Notes: generated by a model from the letters alone, not told the origin. Shown: positions 6,795 through 15,061, counted from the first letter of the stretch. The stretch is DNA of 35,698 bases from Verrucomicrobiota bacterium (GCA_023457035.1 JAEWNN010000185.1:1-35698); one strand, 5' to 3'. Made by a program: numbers and translations.

Positions 6795-8633
6795 TCACTC
6801 CAGCAGGAGCGTGACGGCCAGCAGGCCCAGGGTCGTCGGCACGGCCGGGTTGGAGCGCACGCGGATCTCCTCGAGCACGGCGTCGGGCTGCGGATTCACC
6901 CACTCCAGGGAGTAGAGATACCGCTCGTAGGCGAAGGGGTCGCCGTTCTCCGAGACCACGACATGGCGCACGCCGTCGGCGTTGAACTGGGGGAACTCCG
7001 GCCACCAGTCCTGGATGTTGGCCGGCGGCGTATCCGGACTGTGGGCCGGGCCCACGCCGCGCGCCACCAGCGGCACCACCGCGGCGGGCCGCCCCGCCTG
7101 ATGGAACTCGTACCAGGCGAACGGCACACGTTCCCCCGCGTAACCGCAGCCGTGGAGGAAGTAGACGCCGCGGACCCGGCGGCCGACCGGCAGCACGAGC
7201 GCGTCGGGCAGCGAGCGGCGCGAGGTCGGCGGGAAACGGCTGGAGCGCAGCACCACCACGCTGCGCCCGCGGTTCGCGCGCTCGTCGAGCAGCGAGAAAT
7301 CCACGCCATGGATGCGCAGCAGCCCGGAGCCGAGGTGCAGCAGCGGCAGGTGCCCCAGCCAGCCGTGTGGTCGGCGCAGCGACCGGTTGGCCTGCGCCGC
7401 CAGGTCCAGCGGCACGAATGCGCCCGGCGCGCCGTGCTCGACGAGCCGGTGCGGCCAGTGCCACGTCTCCGCCGCCTCGCGCAGGCGCGGCTCGACCGCG
7501 TGCGGCCACACGCGCGCCAGCCGGTTGGCCCCGTGGGCGGCCTCCTCGGGCCGGACCCCCGGCAAAGTCGCCAGCACGCCCACCGAGCCGCGCTCGCGCA
7601 GCGTACCCTCCACGCGGATGCGCTGGCGCGGCGGCACCCGCCCGAGGCGGCGCACCTCCAGCACCTGCTGGCAGGCCAGGTCGAGGGCGAGGTGGGCCAT
7701 GCAGCGCGCGTCGAAGGCCACGCAGGTCACCGGCGGCTCCGCGGTGCGGGCCTCCGCCGAGTCGCCCACGGCGACCACCGAGAGGTCCCGCGGCACCCGC
7801 AGCCCCTCCTTGCGCGTCGCGGCGAGGAAGCTCTTGAGGATATCGACATCGAACAGCACGACGGCGCTCGCGCGCGGGCACGTGCGCCGCATGCGCTGGA
7901 ACTCCGTGCGCACCGCCTCCGGGGTGTGCGAATTGATCTCGAAGACGTTGCGTGCGGCCGAGGTGAGGCCGAGCCGCAGGCACGCCTCCTCGAAGCCCAG
8001 CCGCACCGCGCCGGAGCGTTGCAGGCGGCGCAGGGAGCCCACGCACACGATCTCGCGGTGGCCGTGGGCGAAGAGGTGCCCGACCAGCTGCGCGGCGGCG
8101 TTGCGCAGATCCTCGGCGGCGAGGTTGTGGCCGGGCGGGGCCTCCTCGGCCACCACATACGGGATACGCAGGCGGTCGAGCTCGGCCGTCTCGTTGTCCC
8201 ACTCCCAGCCGCTGTCGGTGATGCGCGTGATCACGCCGTCGAACCGGTGCTGGAGCACCTTCTGCAGCGCGTTGCGCAACGTGTCGCGGCCGATGAAATA
8301 GAACTCCTCCACGCGCACGCCGCGCCGCGCGGCCTCCTCGGCGATGCCCGGGAAGCGCATCGCCCGGTGCGAGAGCACGGCCAGCCGCGCGCCCACCAGC
8401 GAGACCGTCGTGGCGGCGACGGGCAGCAGCTTGTACCCCTCGCGGCGCAGCCGCCCGGCGGCGATGAGGCGCAACGCGGCGCGGTTGACGGCCGCCTGGC
8501 TCACGCCCCATTGCGCGGCGAGCACCTTCTCGGTGGGGAACGGCTGGGCACGCCGCCCCTCCGCTTGGCGGATCAGGGTTTCGTAGCCGGCCAGGGCTTT
8601 GTCGACAGGGCGCAGAACCGCGTTGGTTTTCAC
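6795..8633 (-). CDS. Three-domain regulator: GntR HTH, LacI-type sensor, beta-sandwich tail
   Basis: This is an unusual sugar-responsive regulator. Read from GTG 8633 it has 612 residues; a TTG at 8678 is the alternative start. Residues about 14-72 form a GntR-type winged helix (FPTEKVLAAQWGVSQAAVNRAALRLIAAGRLRREGYKLLP). Residues 82 to about 350 are a LacI/periplasmic-binding-type sensor (FDGVITRITDSG, HGHREIVCVGS, RVPRDLSVVAVGDSAEA), a combination known from AraR-like proteins. Residues about 400-612 form a further domain rich in beta and Trp/Gly patterns (FVPLDLAAQ, VLPVGRRVRGVYFLHGCGYAG, YSLEWVNPQPDAVLEEIRV). I read this as a carbohydrate-associated beta-sandwich usually seen in secreted glycan-active proteins, by pattern only. 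There is no signal peptide. Glycosyltransferase 8769 is divergent across 135 bp that include CGGATCAATCCG (8671-8682), a possible operator. Confidence 0.85.
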   Translation of the reverse strand: MKTNAVLRPVDKALAGYETLIRQAEGRRAQPFPTEKVLAAQWGVSQAAVNRAALRLIAAGRLRREGYKLLPVAATTVSLVGARLAVLSHRAMRFPGIAEEAARRGVRVEEFYFIGRDTLRNALQKVLQHRFDGVITRITDSGWEWDNETAELDRLRIPYVVAEEAPPGHNLAAEDLRNAAAQLVGHLFAHGHREIVCVGSLRRLQRSGAVRLGFEEACLRLGLTSAARNVFEINSHTPEAVRTEFQRMRRTCPRASAVVLFDVDILKSFLAATRKEGLRVPRDLSVVAVGDSAEARTAEPPVTCVAFDARCMAHLALDLACQQVLEVRRLGRVPPRQRIRVEGTLRERGSVGVLATLPGVRPEEAAHGANRLARVWPHAVEPRLREAAETWHWPHRLVEHGAPGAFVPLDLAAQANRSLRRPHGWLGHLPLLHLGSGLLRIHGVDFSLLDERANRGRSVVVLRSSRFPPTSRRSLPDALVLPVGRRVRGVYFLHGCGYAGERVPFAWYEFHQAGRPAAVVPLVARGVGPAHSPDTPPANIQDWWPEFPQFNADGVRHVVVSENGDPFAYERYLYSLEWVNPQPDAVLEEIRVRSNPAVPTTLGLLAVTLLLE

Positions 8634-8768
8634 GGGAATCGGGGTGCCGAGACTCGGCCGGCGCTCCCGCCGGATCAATCCGATTGTCGGCGCCTCGCCC
8701 CCGCCCGGCGCCGCCCCACCCCGGTTCCGACTTCACTTCGGCCCAACGATGACGCTTCATCTGCGGCG

Positions 8769-10652
8769 ATGAATCCCGCCCCGGAGGCCCCCGGCTGCCA
8801 GAAGGACGAGCCCGCTGCGCTGCGCCGGCAGCTCATCCTCGCCCAGGTTCAACGCATGGAGCTGGAGGACGCCCGCGCCGACCACCGCGCCCGGCTGGCC
8901 GAGTCCCAGTCCCTCCTCGCCCACGCCCAAGCCGCCGCCGACCGCGCCCTCCTCCGCCAGGACCAGCTCGAGGCCGACCGCCGCCGGATGAAGAACTCCC
9001 GCAGTTGGCGCTGGACTGCCCCGCTGCGCGCGCTCGAACGCACATTCCTACGCCGGGGGAGCGCGGCCCCGGTATTCCAGCACGCACTCGACACTCCGGC
9101 CCCCTTCCAGGCACCCGCCAACGCGTGGCGGCTTCAGGGCTGGTGCGCCGCCGCCGGCGCCTCCCGGCCGCCCGCGGTGCGGCTTGTGTGCGGCGAGCAC
9201 CTCTTCACCGGCAAGACCGAAGAACCGGGGCAAAACGTATCGCTCGCGCCGAACGCGCCCCCGGCGCCTGCCGCAGCCTGCCGTTTCACCCTGTCCGGAG
9301 CCCTCCCGGTTGGCATCCACGAACTCCGGCTCGAGGCATCGGCCGACGGTTCTTCCTGGAGCCTGCTCCGCCGGCTCCATTTCGTCGCCCTCCCGCCCGC
9401 CACCGCCAGCCTCCCCGACCAAGCCCCCGTCGCCACGCTCCTGGGGGGCCGGCGACCGCCGGACCGCCCCCGCGCGCCGCACCCGCGCCGCATCCTCTTC
9501 GCGCTCTACGGCGACATCACGTCCAACAGCGCCCTCCACGTCGCCGCCCTCGCCAACGAGCTCGTCGCCCGCGGCCACGAATGCATCGTCGCCGTCCCCC
9601 ACGGCGCCGAGCTGGTGGGCACCCATCGCGACCCCAGGTTCCGCTGCGTCACCTACGCCGACTGCGGCAAGCGCGCCGCCCTCTTCGCCGGCGGCGCCGG
9701 CCCCGACCTCGTCCACGCCTGGACCACGGCCGAGCGTGTCCGCCATTTCACCACAACGGTCGCCGCGGAGGCGCACGCGAGGCTCCTCGTCCACCTCGAG
9801 GACAACGAGGGGGACATCCTCGCCGCCGAACTCCGCCGGCCCGAGGCCGAGCTCGCCGCGCTCCCGGCCGCCGAGCTCGAGCGGCTCGTCGGCCTCGACC
9901 GATCGCACCCGCACCGCCGCCGCGAGTTCCTCGCCCGCGCCGACGCCTGCACGGTGATCGTCGACCGGCTTGCGGAACTGGTTCCCCCGGGCAAGCCCGT
10001 CCGGATCATCCCGCCCGGCGTCGCCCCCGAGTTCTTCCCCCGTCCCCGCCCCACCGCCCTCCGCGCTGCTCTCGGCCTGGGGGACGACCACACCGTCCTG
10101 TTCTACCACGGCAATCTCCACGCGACCAACCGCGCCGACATGGCCGAGCTGCACGAGGCGCTCGTCGCCCTCAACGCCGCCGGCACGCCCACCACCCTCA
10201 TCCGCGCCGGCCACGACTGCTGCTCCCTGCCCGGCGACCTCGCGCAGCGCGCCGCGCCGCATCTCATCCCGCTCGGCCGCATCGCCCGGCACGACCACCT
10301 CGCGCCGCTGCTGGCGCTGGCCGACATCTTCGTGCAGCCCGGCGCTCCGGACTCGTTCAACAACTACCGTTTTCCCTCGAAGCTCCCGGAGTTCTTCGCC
10401 TCCGGCCGGCCGGTGATTCTCCCGCGCAGCAACCTCGGCACCGTCGTCCGCCACGGCGTCGACGCCTTCGTGCTCGACCGGGCCGATGCCGCCGGCATCG
10501 CGGCCGCCATCCGCACGCTCCGCGCGGACTCCGCGCTGGCCTCGCGGCTCGCCTCCGGCGCCGCCGCCTTCGCCCGGGAGCACTTCAGCTGGGATCGCTC
10601 CGCCGAGTCGCTCGCCGCCTTCTACGAGACGATCCTGGCCGTCCCGCGCTGA
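8769..10652 (+). CDS. GT-B glycosyltransferase with coiled-coil head and beta-sandwich
   Basis: It probably adds a sugar to an envelope polysaccharide or O-antigen-like glycan; donor and acceptor are unknown. From ATG 8769 it has 627 residues. Residues about 16-75 are a charged coiled coil ending in KNSRSWRWTAPLRALER, a motif common after coiled coils in polysaccharide-synthesis proteins. Residues about 107-225 look like a small beta-sandwich (WRLQGWCAAAGAS, GIHELRLEASADGSSWSLLRR). The glycosyltransferase core (about 238-627) has the GT-B start RRILFALYGDITSNSALHVAALANELVARGHE, the linker RIIPPGVAPEFFP and the donor-site region NYRFPSKLPEFFASGRPVIL typical of GT4-like enzymes. No membrane segment is seen. 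An epimerase and a GT2 enzyme follow on the same strand, but with spacers over 300 bp. Confidence 0.85.
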   Translation: MNPAPEAPGCQKDEPAALRRQLILAQVQRMELEDARADHRARLAESQSLLAHAQAAADRALLRQDQLEADRRRMKNSRSWRWTAPLRALERTFLRRGSAAPVFQHALDTPAPFQAPANAWRLQGWCAAAGASRPPAVRLVCGEHLFTGKTEEPGQNVSLAPNAPPAPAAACRFTLSGALPVGIHELRLEASADGSSWSLLRRLHFVALPPATASLPDQAPVATLLGGRRPPDRPRAPHPRRILFALYGDITSNSALHVAALANELVARGHECIVAVPHGAELVGTHRDPRFRCVTYADCGKRAALFAGGAGPDLVHAWTTAERVRHFTTTVAAEAHARLLVHLEDNEGDILAAELRRPEAELAALPAAELERLVGLDRSHPHRRREFLARADACTVIVDRLAELVPPGKPVRIIPPGVAPEFFPRPRPTALRAALGLGDDHTVLFYHGNLHATNRADMAELHEALVALNAAGTPTTLIRAGHDCCSLPGDLAQRAAPHLIPLGRIARHDHLAPLLALADIFVQPGAPDSFNNYRFPSKLPEFFASGRPVILPRSNLGTVVRHGVDAFVLDRADAAGIAAAIRTLRADSALASRLASGAAAFAREHFSWDRSAESLAAFYETILAVPR

Positions 10653-10972
10653 AGGGCGCAGCTCCGGCACCCTTGGCCGGACCGGCGCGTGTCCCGGCAG
10701 CCCGACCCGGGCTTGCACCACGCCCCTCACGCGCCAGCGAGGAAGCGAAGCCGAGGAGCGGCGGCGGATCGCCGCCCCTCCGAACACCGGGAACGCGCTG
10801 CGCCCGTGCTCACCCGCGCGGCCGGGATCGTCGACGCGCGGCGCAGCATATCCGAATCTTTAACCCCGAGCGGCGCCGGTTCCGGCGCCCCTGGCCGTCC
10901 CACCTGAGCCGCGCCCGCAGGCCAATCCGCCGCTTGCCCTGCGCCTCCGCCGTCCGCATACCTTCCGGCCTC
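10653..10972. other. Gene-free spacer with two palindromes
   Basis: No credible gene. A GGAG-headed palindrome with stem GGCGGCG/CGCCGCC (10755-10781, GAT loop, flanked by GGAG/CTCC) resembles the hairpin at 2574-2593. A perfect 18-bp palindrome GGCGCCGGTTCCGGCGCC lies at 10872-10889. Either could end transcription of the upstream glycosyltransferase, but no U-run follows. Confidence 0.5.
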
Positions 10973-12031
10973 ATGGCGAAGCGACTCCTCGTCACCGGCT
11001 CCTCCGGCCTGATCGGCTCGGAGGTTTGCGTCTATTTCTCGCAACAGGGCTACGCCGTCCACGGCGTGGACAACAACCAGCGCGCGGTCTTCTTCGGCCC
11101 GCAGGGCGACACCCGCTGGAACCAGCAGCGCCTCCTGCGCGAGCTCCCCGGCTTCCAGCACCACGAGCTGGATATCCGCGATCGCGCCGGCGTGCTCGCC
11201 CTGGTCAAGGAGGTGAAGCCCGACGTGATCGTGCACACCGCCGCCCAACCCTCGCACGACCGCGCCGCCGCCATCCCCTTCGACGATTTCGACACCAACG
11301 CCGGCGGCACGCTCAATCTCCTCGAGGCCAACCGCCAGGTGAACCCCGAGGTGCCCTTCGTGCACATGTCGACCAACAAGGTCTACGGCGACGCGCCCAA
11401 CCGCATCGCCCTCGTCGAGCAGTCGACGCGCTGGGACTACGCCGACCCCGCCTACGAGCACGGCATCGCGGAAACCTTCACCATCGACCAGTCGAAGCAT
11501 TCGCTGTTCGGCGCCTCCAAGGTCGCCGCCGACGTGATGGTCCAGGAGTACGGCCGCTACTTCAACATGCCGACCTGCTGCCTGCGCGGCGGCTGCCTCA
11601 CCGGGCCCAACCACACCGGCGTCGAGCTCCACGGCTTCCTCTCGTACCTCGTGAAGTGCAACCTCGAGGGTCGCGAGTACCGTGTCTTCGGTTACAAGGG
11701 CAAGCAGGTGCGCGACAACATCCACTCGCTCGATGTCGCGCGTTTCATGCACGCCTTCGTCTCCGCCCCGCGCGTGGGCGAGGTCTACAACCTCGGCGGC
11801 GGCAAGGCCAACTCCTGCTCCATCCTCGAGGCGTTCGCCATCGCCGAGCGGTTCTCCGGCAAGAAACAGGTCTACACCTACGTCGAGCAGAACCGCATCG
11901 GCGACCACATCTGCTACTACTCCGACCTGCGCAAGATGCGCGCCCACTACCCGAGCTGGGACATCTCCGTGGGCCTCGAGGAGACCATCCGCCAGATCGT
12001 CGAAGCCTGGCAGAGGCGCGACCACGCCTGA
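10973..12031 (+). CDS. NAD-dependent epimerase/dehydratase, CDP-paratose epimerase-like
   Basis: This extended short-chain dehydrogenase/reductase probably acts on a nucleotide sugar for envelope glycan synthesis. From ATG 10973 it has 352 residues. The Rossmann NAD motif VTGSSGLIG is at 7-15, followed by ELDIRD and the active-site strand VHMSTNKVYGD (130-140) with Ser/Thr 133-134. The catalytic YxxxK site appears as SLFGASK (177-183): Lys183 is kept but the Tyr is Phe179. The rest of the region (AADVMVQEYGRYFNMPTCCL, GYKGKQVRDNIHSLDVARF) matches the CDP-paratose/tyvelose 2-epimerase branch. A 2-epimerase reaction may rely on the cofactor more than on Tyr, so activity is possible but unproven. 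GC content is somewhat lower than in the neighbours. Confidence 0.85.
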   Translation: MAKRLLVTGSSGLIGSEVCVYFSQQGYAVHGVDNNQRAVFFGPQGDTRWNQQRLLRELPGFQHHELDIRDRAGVLALVKEVKPDVIVHTAAQPSHDRAAAIPFDDFDTNAGGTLNLLEANRQVNPEVPFVHMSTNKVYGDAPNRIALVEQSTRWDYADPAYEHGIAETFTIDQSKHSLFGASKVAADVMVQEYGRYFNMPTCCLRGGCLTGPNHTGVELHGFLSYLVKCNLEGREYRVFGYKGKQVRDNIHSLDVARFMHAFVSAPRVGEVYNLGGGKANSCSILEAFAIAERFSGKKQVYTYVEQNRIGDHICYYSDLRKMRAHYPSWDISVGLEETIRQIVEAWQRRDHA

Positions 12032-12441
12032 ACAGGCGTCGGCCGGCGAGCGGCACAGGCGCGTGCGTCCACCACCACCCACCCGGCCGACCGACTGCGC
12101 CGGCCTCGAGCGCCGGATCGTGGCTCTCGACAAGTCCGACTACGGCGCCTACCTCAGGCGCCTGCTGGAGAACGCCGACGGAGCGCCCGCCTGCCGCGGC
12201 CCCCGTCCAGGCACGGCACGATAGCCCGGCTCAGCCGCGACAGGACTCCGTGCTCGACGGCCCGCTGCCCTGTCCAGCAACGTCGCTGGCGAACGCACAT
12301 TTTCTTGTTCCGATCGGAACAAGAAAATGTGCGGTGTGATCCCGCCACCGAACCCGGCGCGCCTGCACTGCGCCGGCCCCACCTCCGGGCTCGCCCTGCG
12401 ACCCCCTCGGCCGTTTCCTAGCGCTGCACACCCTCCGCTGC
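12032..12441. other. Gene-free spacer holding a 40-bp palindrome
   Basis: No credible gene. The main content is the AT-rich perfect palindrome at 12294-12333. A short in-frame stretch around 12100-12180 could be a coding remnant (ALDKSDYGAYLRRLLENADG), but nothing supports it beyond composition. Confidence 0.5.
12294..12333. repeat. Perfect 40-bp palindrome, AT-rich
   Basis: The left arm 12294-12313 (CGCACATTTTCTTGTTCCGA) is the exact reverse complement of 12314-12333, with no spacer. AT content (about 60%) stands out sharply from the surroundings. The 20-bp perfect arms could form a cruciform or a long mRNA hairpin, or serve as a dimeric protein binding site or the end of a mobile miniature element. 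It lacks a terminal U-run, so it is not a standard terminator. Confidence 0.85.
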
Positions 12442-13422
12442 GTGAAGGTCTCGTTCATCATCCCGCTCTACAACCGGCTCGACCTCACGCAGCCGTGCCT
12501 CGCCTCGCTGCAGGCGACCCTCCCGAGCGGGCTCGACCACGAGATCCTCCTCGTCGACGACGGCAGCACCGACGGCACCCGCGTGTGGATCCAGACTCTC
12601 GGCACGCCGTACCGCGTCCTCCTCAACGACCGCAACCTCGGCTACGCCGCCACCAACAACCGCGGCGCCGCGGCCGCCACCGGCGACATCCTCGTCCTGC
12701 TCAACAGCGACCTCGTCCTCACACCGCGCTGGCTCGAGCCGATGCTCGCCGTGCTCCGGCGCCACCGCCGCACGGGCATCGTCGGCAACGTCCAGTTCCG
12801 CGCCGCCACCGGCGAACTCGACCACATCGGCTTCGATGTCGGTCTCACCGGCAAACCCCACCACGACGAGTCCCTCCACTGGCTCTGGGCTCCTTGGGCC
12901 AGCCGCCAGACCGCCGCCGTCACCGCCGCCTGCCTGCTCGTGCCGCGCGAACTTTTTCTCCGGTTACGCGGTTTCGACGAGGGCTTCCGCAACGGCGGCG
13001 AGGATGTCGACCTCTGCTTCCGCGCCCGCGCGCTCGGTCGCACCTGCCACGTCGCGCTGCACAGCCGCATCCTGCACCACGTCAGCGCCTCGCCGGGCCG
13101 CAAGCTGCGCGACGAGGAGAACTCCCGCCGCCTCGCCCACCGCTGGCGGGAGGAATTCCTCCGCCTCAACCGCCGCCTCAGCGGCCTCCCGTGGTGTCAC
13201 GAGTATCTCGAGCGCCATTGGGACGACCCGCGCGACTTCGATCGGCTCCAGATTCTGGCCATCGCCCTATTCCGGCTCGGACTGCGCACCACGCCGCACC
13301 CCGAAGTCGTCGAACGACAAGCCGAGGCCTTCCAGCGCGAGATCGACCACTGGGACCGCACGCTCGGCCCGCTGCCGCCGCTGGAGTTCGTCTCTTCGCT
13401 GCCGGCTTTGGCTGTCGACTAG
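12442..13422 (+). CDS. Family 2 glycosyltransferase
   Basis: This inverting GT-A glycosyltransferase is likely for surface polysaccharide (rhamnosyl- or galactofuranosyl-transferase type; substrate unknown). From GTG 12442 it has 326 residues, starting exactly with the family motif MKVSFIIPLYNRLDLTQPCL. The nucleotide site VDDGSTDG is at 38-45, the metal-binding NSD at 88-90, and the catalytic-base region GFRNGGEDVDLCFRARALG. There are no membrane segments, so it is cytosolic or peripheral. The C-terminal 90 residues are outside the conserved core. It sits downstream of the epimerase and upstream of queC, all on the same strand. Confidence 0.9.
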   Translation: MKVSFIIPLYNRLDLTQPCLASLQATLPSGLDHEILLVDDGSTDGTRVWIQTLGTPYRVLLNDRNLGYAATNNRGAAAATGDILVLLNSDLVLTPRWLEPMLAVLRRHRRTGIVGNVQFRAATGELDHIGFDVGLTGKPHHDESLHWLWAPWASRQTAAVTAACLLVPRELFLRLRGFDEGFRNGGEDVDLCFRARALGRTCHVALHSRILHHVSASPGRKLRDEENSRRLAHRWREEFLRLNRRLSGLPWCHEYLERHWDDPRDFDRLQILAIALFRLGLRTTPHPEVVERQAEAFQREIDHWDRTLGPLPPLEFVSSLPALAVD

Positions 13423-13488
13423 GTCGGGGGCCCCCGGCCAGCCCGCTTTTCTCTGGCCGCGCCCCGCGCCCCCGCTACGGTCCGCCGC

Positions 13489-14178
13489 ATGAAGGTCATC
13501 GTGCTTTGCAGCGGCGGCATGGACTCCGTCGCCGCCCTCCACTGGGCCGCGCGGCACCACAACGTCGCGGCGGCGGTGAGTTTCGACTACGGCTCGAAGC
13601 ACAACGCCCGCGAGCTTCCCTTCGCCGCCGAGCACGCCCGCGCCCTCGGCGTCCCGCACACCATCATCCCGCTCGATTTTATCGCCCGCCACTTCACCTC
13701 CGACCTCCTGAAAACCGGCGGCGCCGTCCCGGAGGGCCACTACGAGGACAGGACGATGCGGCAGACCGTCGTGCCCTTCCGCAACGGCATCATGCTCGCC
13801 GCCGCCGGCGGGCTGGCCGAGAGCGTCGGCGCCGAGGGGCTCGTCATCGCCGCGCACTCCGGCGACCACGCGATCTACCCCGACTGCCGCGAGGACTTCA
13901 TGCGCGCCATGGGCGACGCGCTGCGCCTCGGCACCTACGCCGAGGTGCAACTGCTCCGGCCCTTCATCGCGCTGACCAAGGGCCAGATCGTGCTCGAGGG
14001 CGCGAAGCTCGGCGTCGACTTCGCCCGCACCTGGTCGTGTTACGTCGGCGGCGAGATCCACTGCGGCAAATGCGGCACCTGCGTCGAGCGCCGCGAAGCC
14101 TTCCTCGTCGCCGGCCTCCCCGACCCTACCCGCTACGCCGATACCGGCCCGCTCCCACCCAAACCCGAAACGGGTTGA
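13489..14178 (+). CDS. queC: 7-cyano-7-deazaguanine synthase
   Basis: An ATP-dependent enzyme that converts 7-carboxy-7-deazaguanine and ammonia to preQ0, the precursor of queuosine in tRNA. From ATG 13489 it has 229 residues. The PP-loop SGGMDS is at 8-13 and the zinc ligands are C184, C192, C195 and C198 (WSC...HCGKCGTC). SFDYGSKHNARE and VPFRNGIMLAAAG are typical. Length is normal. queE follows 127 bp later, after a repeat-filled gap. The other queuosine genes (queD, queF, tgt, queA) are not in the window, so the cell must hold them elsewhere. No preQ1 riboswitch is recognisable in the 66 bp upstream. Confidence 0.94.
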   Translation: MKVIVLCSGGMDSVAALHWAARHHNVAAAVSFDYGSKHNARELPFAAEHARALGVPHTIIPLDFIARHFTSDLLKTGGAVPEGHYEDRTMRQTVVPFRNGIMLAAAGGLAESVGAEGLVIAAHSGDHAIYPDCREDFMRAMGDALRLGTYAEVQLLRPFIALTKGQIVLEGAKLGVDFARTWSCYVGGEIHCGKCGTCVERREAFLVAGLPDPTRYADTGPLPPKPETG

Positions 14179-14180
14179 AC

Positions 14181-14270
14181 CGCTAATCCACGCTAATGGA
14201 CGCTAATCCGTACCAATCCTCAGCAGCGCTCAGCCTCCGGCATCAGCGCCGATTAGCGTCCATTAGCGGT
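14181..14270. repeat. Decamer array with inverted second copy
   Basis: Three 10-bp units, CGCTAATCCA, CGCTAATGGA and CGCTAATCCG, occupy 14181-14210. An inverted copy lies at 14251-14268: CGCTAATGGACGCTAATC at 14191-14208 is exactly complementary to it, giving an 18-bp perfect stem with a 42-nt loop between queC and queE. The outer bases AACCGCTAAT/ATTAGCGGTT also match. It could fold in a queC-queE transcript. Confidence 0.7.
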
Positions 14271-14305
14271 TCCCCCTCCGATTTCTCCCGCCTTCTGCGT
14301 CTCCC

Positions 14306-15001
14306 ATGCTGATCTCCGAAATCTTCCACTCCCTCCAGGGCGAGGGCGAGCTGGCGGGCGTGCCGTCGGTCTTCGTCCGCACCGCCGGCTGCAACCTCCG
14401 CTGCACCTGGTGCGACACGCCCTACGCCTCATGGGTGCCGGAGGGGCAACAGATGTCCGTGGCCGAGATCGTCGCCGAAGTTTCACGCCACCCGTCACAC
14501 CACGTCGTCCTCACCGGTGGCGAGCCGATGCTCGCAGCCGAGTTGCCCGCGCTCGCCGCCGCGCTCCGCGCCGCCGGCCGGCACATCACCATCGAGACCG
14601 CCGCCACGGTCGCGCCCGGCAGCATCGCGTGCGATCTCGCCTCGCTCAGCCCGAAGCTGCGCAACTCCACCCCGCCGCCCGGGCAGTTCGGCGCCGCTTG
14701 GAGCGAGCGCCACGAAGCGCTCCGCCGGCAACCCGCCGTGGTCGCCGCGTGGCTCGCCACCTACGACTTCCAGTTGAAGTTTGTCGTCGCGAGCGAAGCT
14801 GACGTTGCCGAGGTCGAAGCGTTGCTCGCGCAACTCCCCGTGCCGCCGCCGCGACACAAGGTCCTGCTCATGCCCGAAGGCACCACACGTGAGACGCTCG
14901 CCGCCCGCACGGCCTGGCTCACCGCGCTCTGTCGCGACCGCGGCTACCGCTTCGCCCCGCGCCTGCACATCGACTGGTTCGGCAACAAGCGTGGCGTGTA
15001 A
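14306..15001 (+). CDS. queE: 7-carboxy-7-deazaguanine synthase (radical SAM)
   Basis: It converts 6-carboxy-tetrahydropterin to 7-carboxy-7-deazaguanine, the step before QueC. From ATG 14306 it has 231 residues. The opening ISEIFHSLQGEGELAGVPSVFVR is diagnostic of QueE. The [4Fe-4S] cysteines C29, C33 and C36 lie in CNLRCTWCDTPYASW, and TGGEP (70-74) binds SAM. The end of the protein, FAPRLHIDWFGNKRGV, is also typical. It is probably co-expressed with queC. Confidence 0.95.
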   Translation: MLISEIFHSLQGEGELAGVPSVFVRTAGCNLRCTWCDTPYASWVPEGQQMSVAEIVAEVSRHPSHHVVLTGGEPMLAAELPALAAALRAAGRHITIETAATVAPGSIACDLASLSPKLRNSTPPPGQFGAAWSERHEALRRQPAVVAAWLATYDFQLKFVVASEADVAEVEALLAQLPVPPPRHKVLLMPEGTTRETLAARTAWLTALCRDRGYRFAPRLHIDWFGNKRGV

Positions 15002-15061
15002 GGGAGGCCCGTTTCTCTCGCCGATTCCGCCAACCGGCAGAACGAAACGCCGGCCACGGTT

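Noticed and set aside
6733..8760. A 675-codon minus-strand frame overlapping the fused regulator
   Set aside because: It is a different frame of the same strand, nearly all Arg/Ala/Gly/Pro. The regulator frame has clear HTH and sensor motifs.
6783..10652. A 1289-codon plus-strand frame as one giant glycosyltransferase
   Set aside because: Its first 660 codons are a shadow antisense to the fused regulator. Real homology begins at ATG 8769.
12100..12224. A remnant coding stretch (KSDYGAYLRRLLENADG) after the epimerase
   Set aside because: It is too short, has no start or ribosome site, and shows no family likeness. It is probably chance.
13423..13488. A possible preQ1 riboswitch ahead of queC
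   Set aside because: The 66 bp contain a simple GGCCAG/CTGGCC stem but no preQ1-I or preQ1-II pseudoknot elements.
12327..14186. A 619-codon plus-strand frame across the GT2 gene and queC
   Set aside because: It is a shadow frame of two recognised genes, Arg/Pro/His-rich with no motifs.
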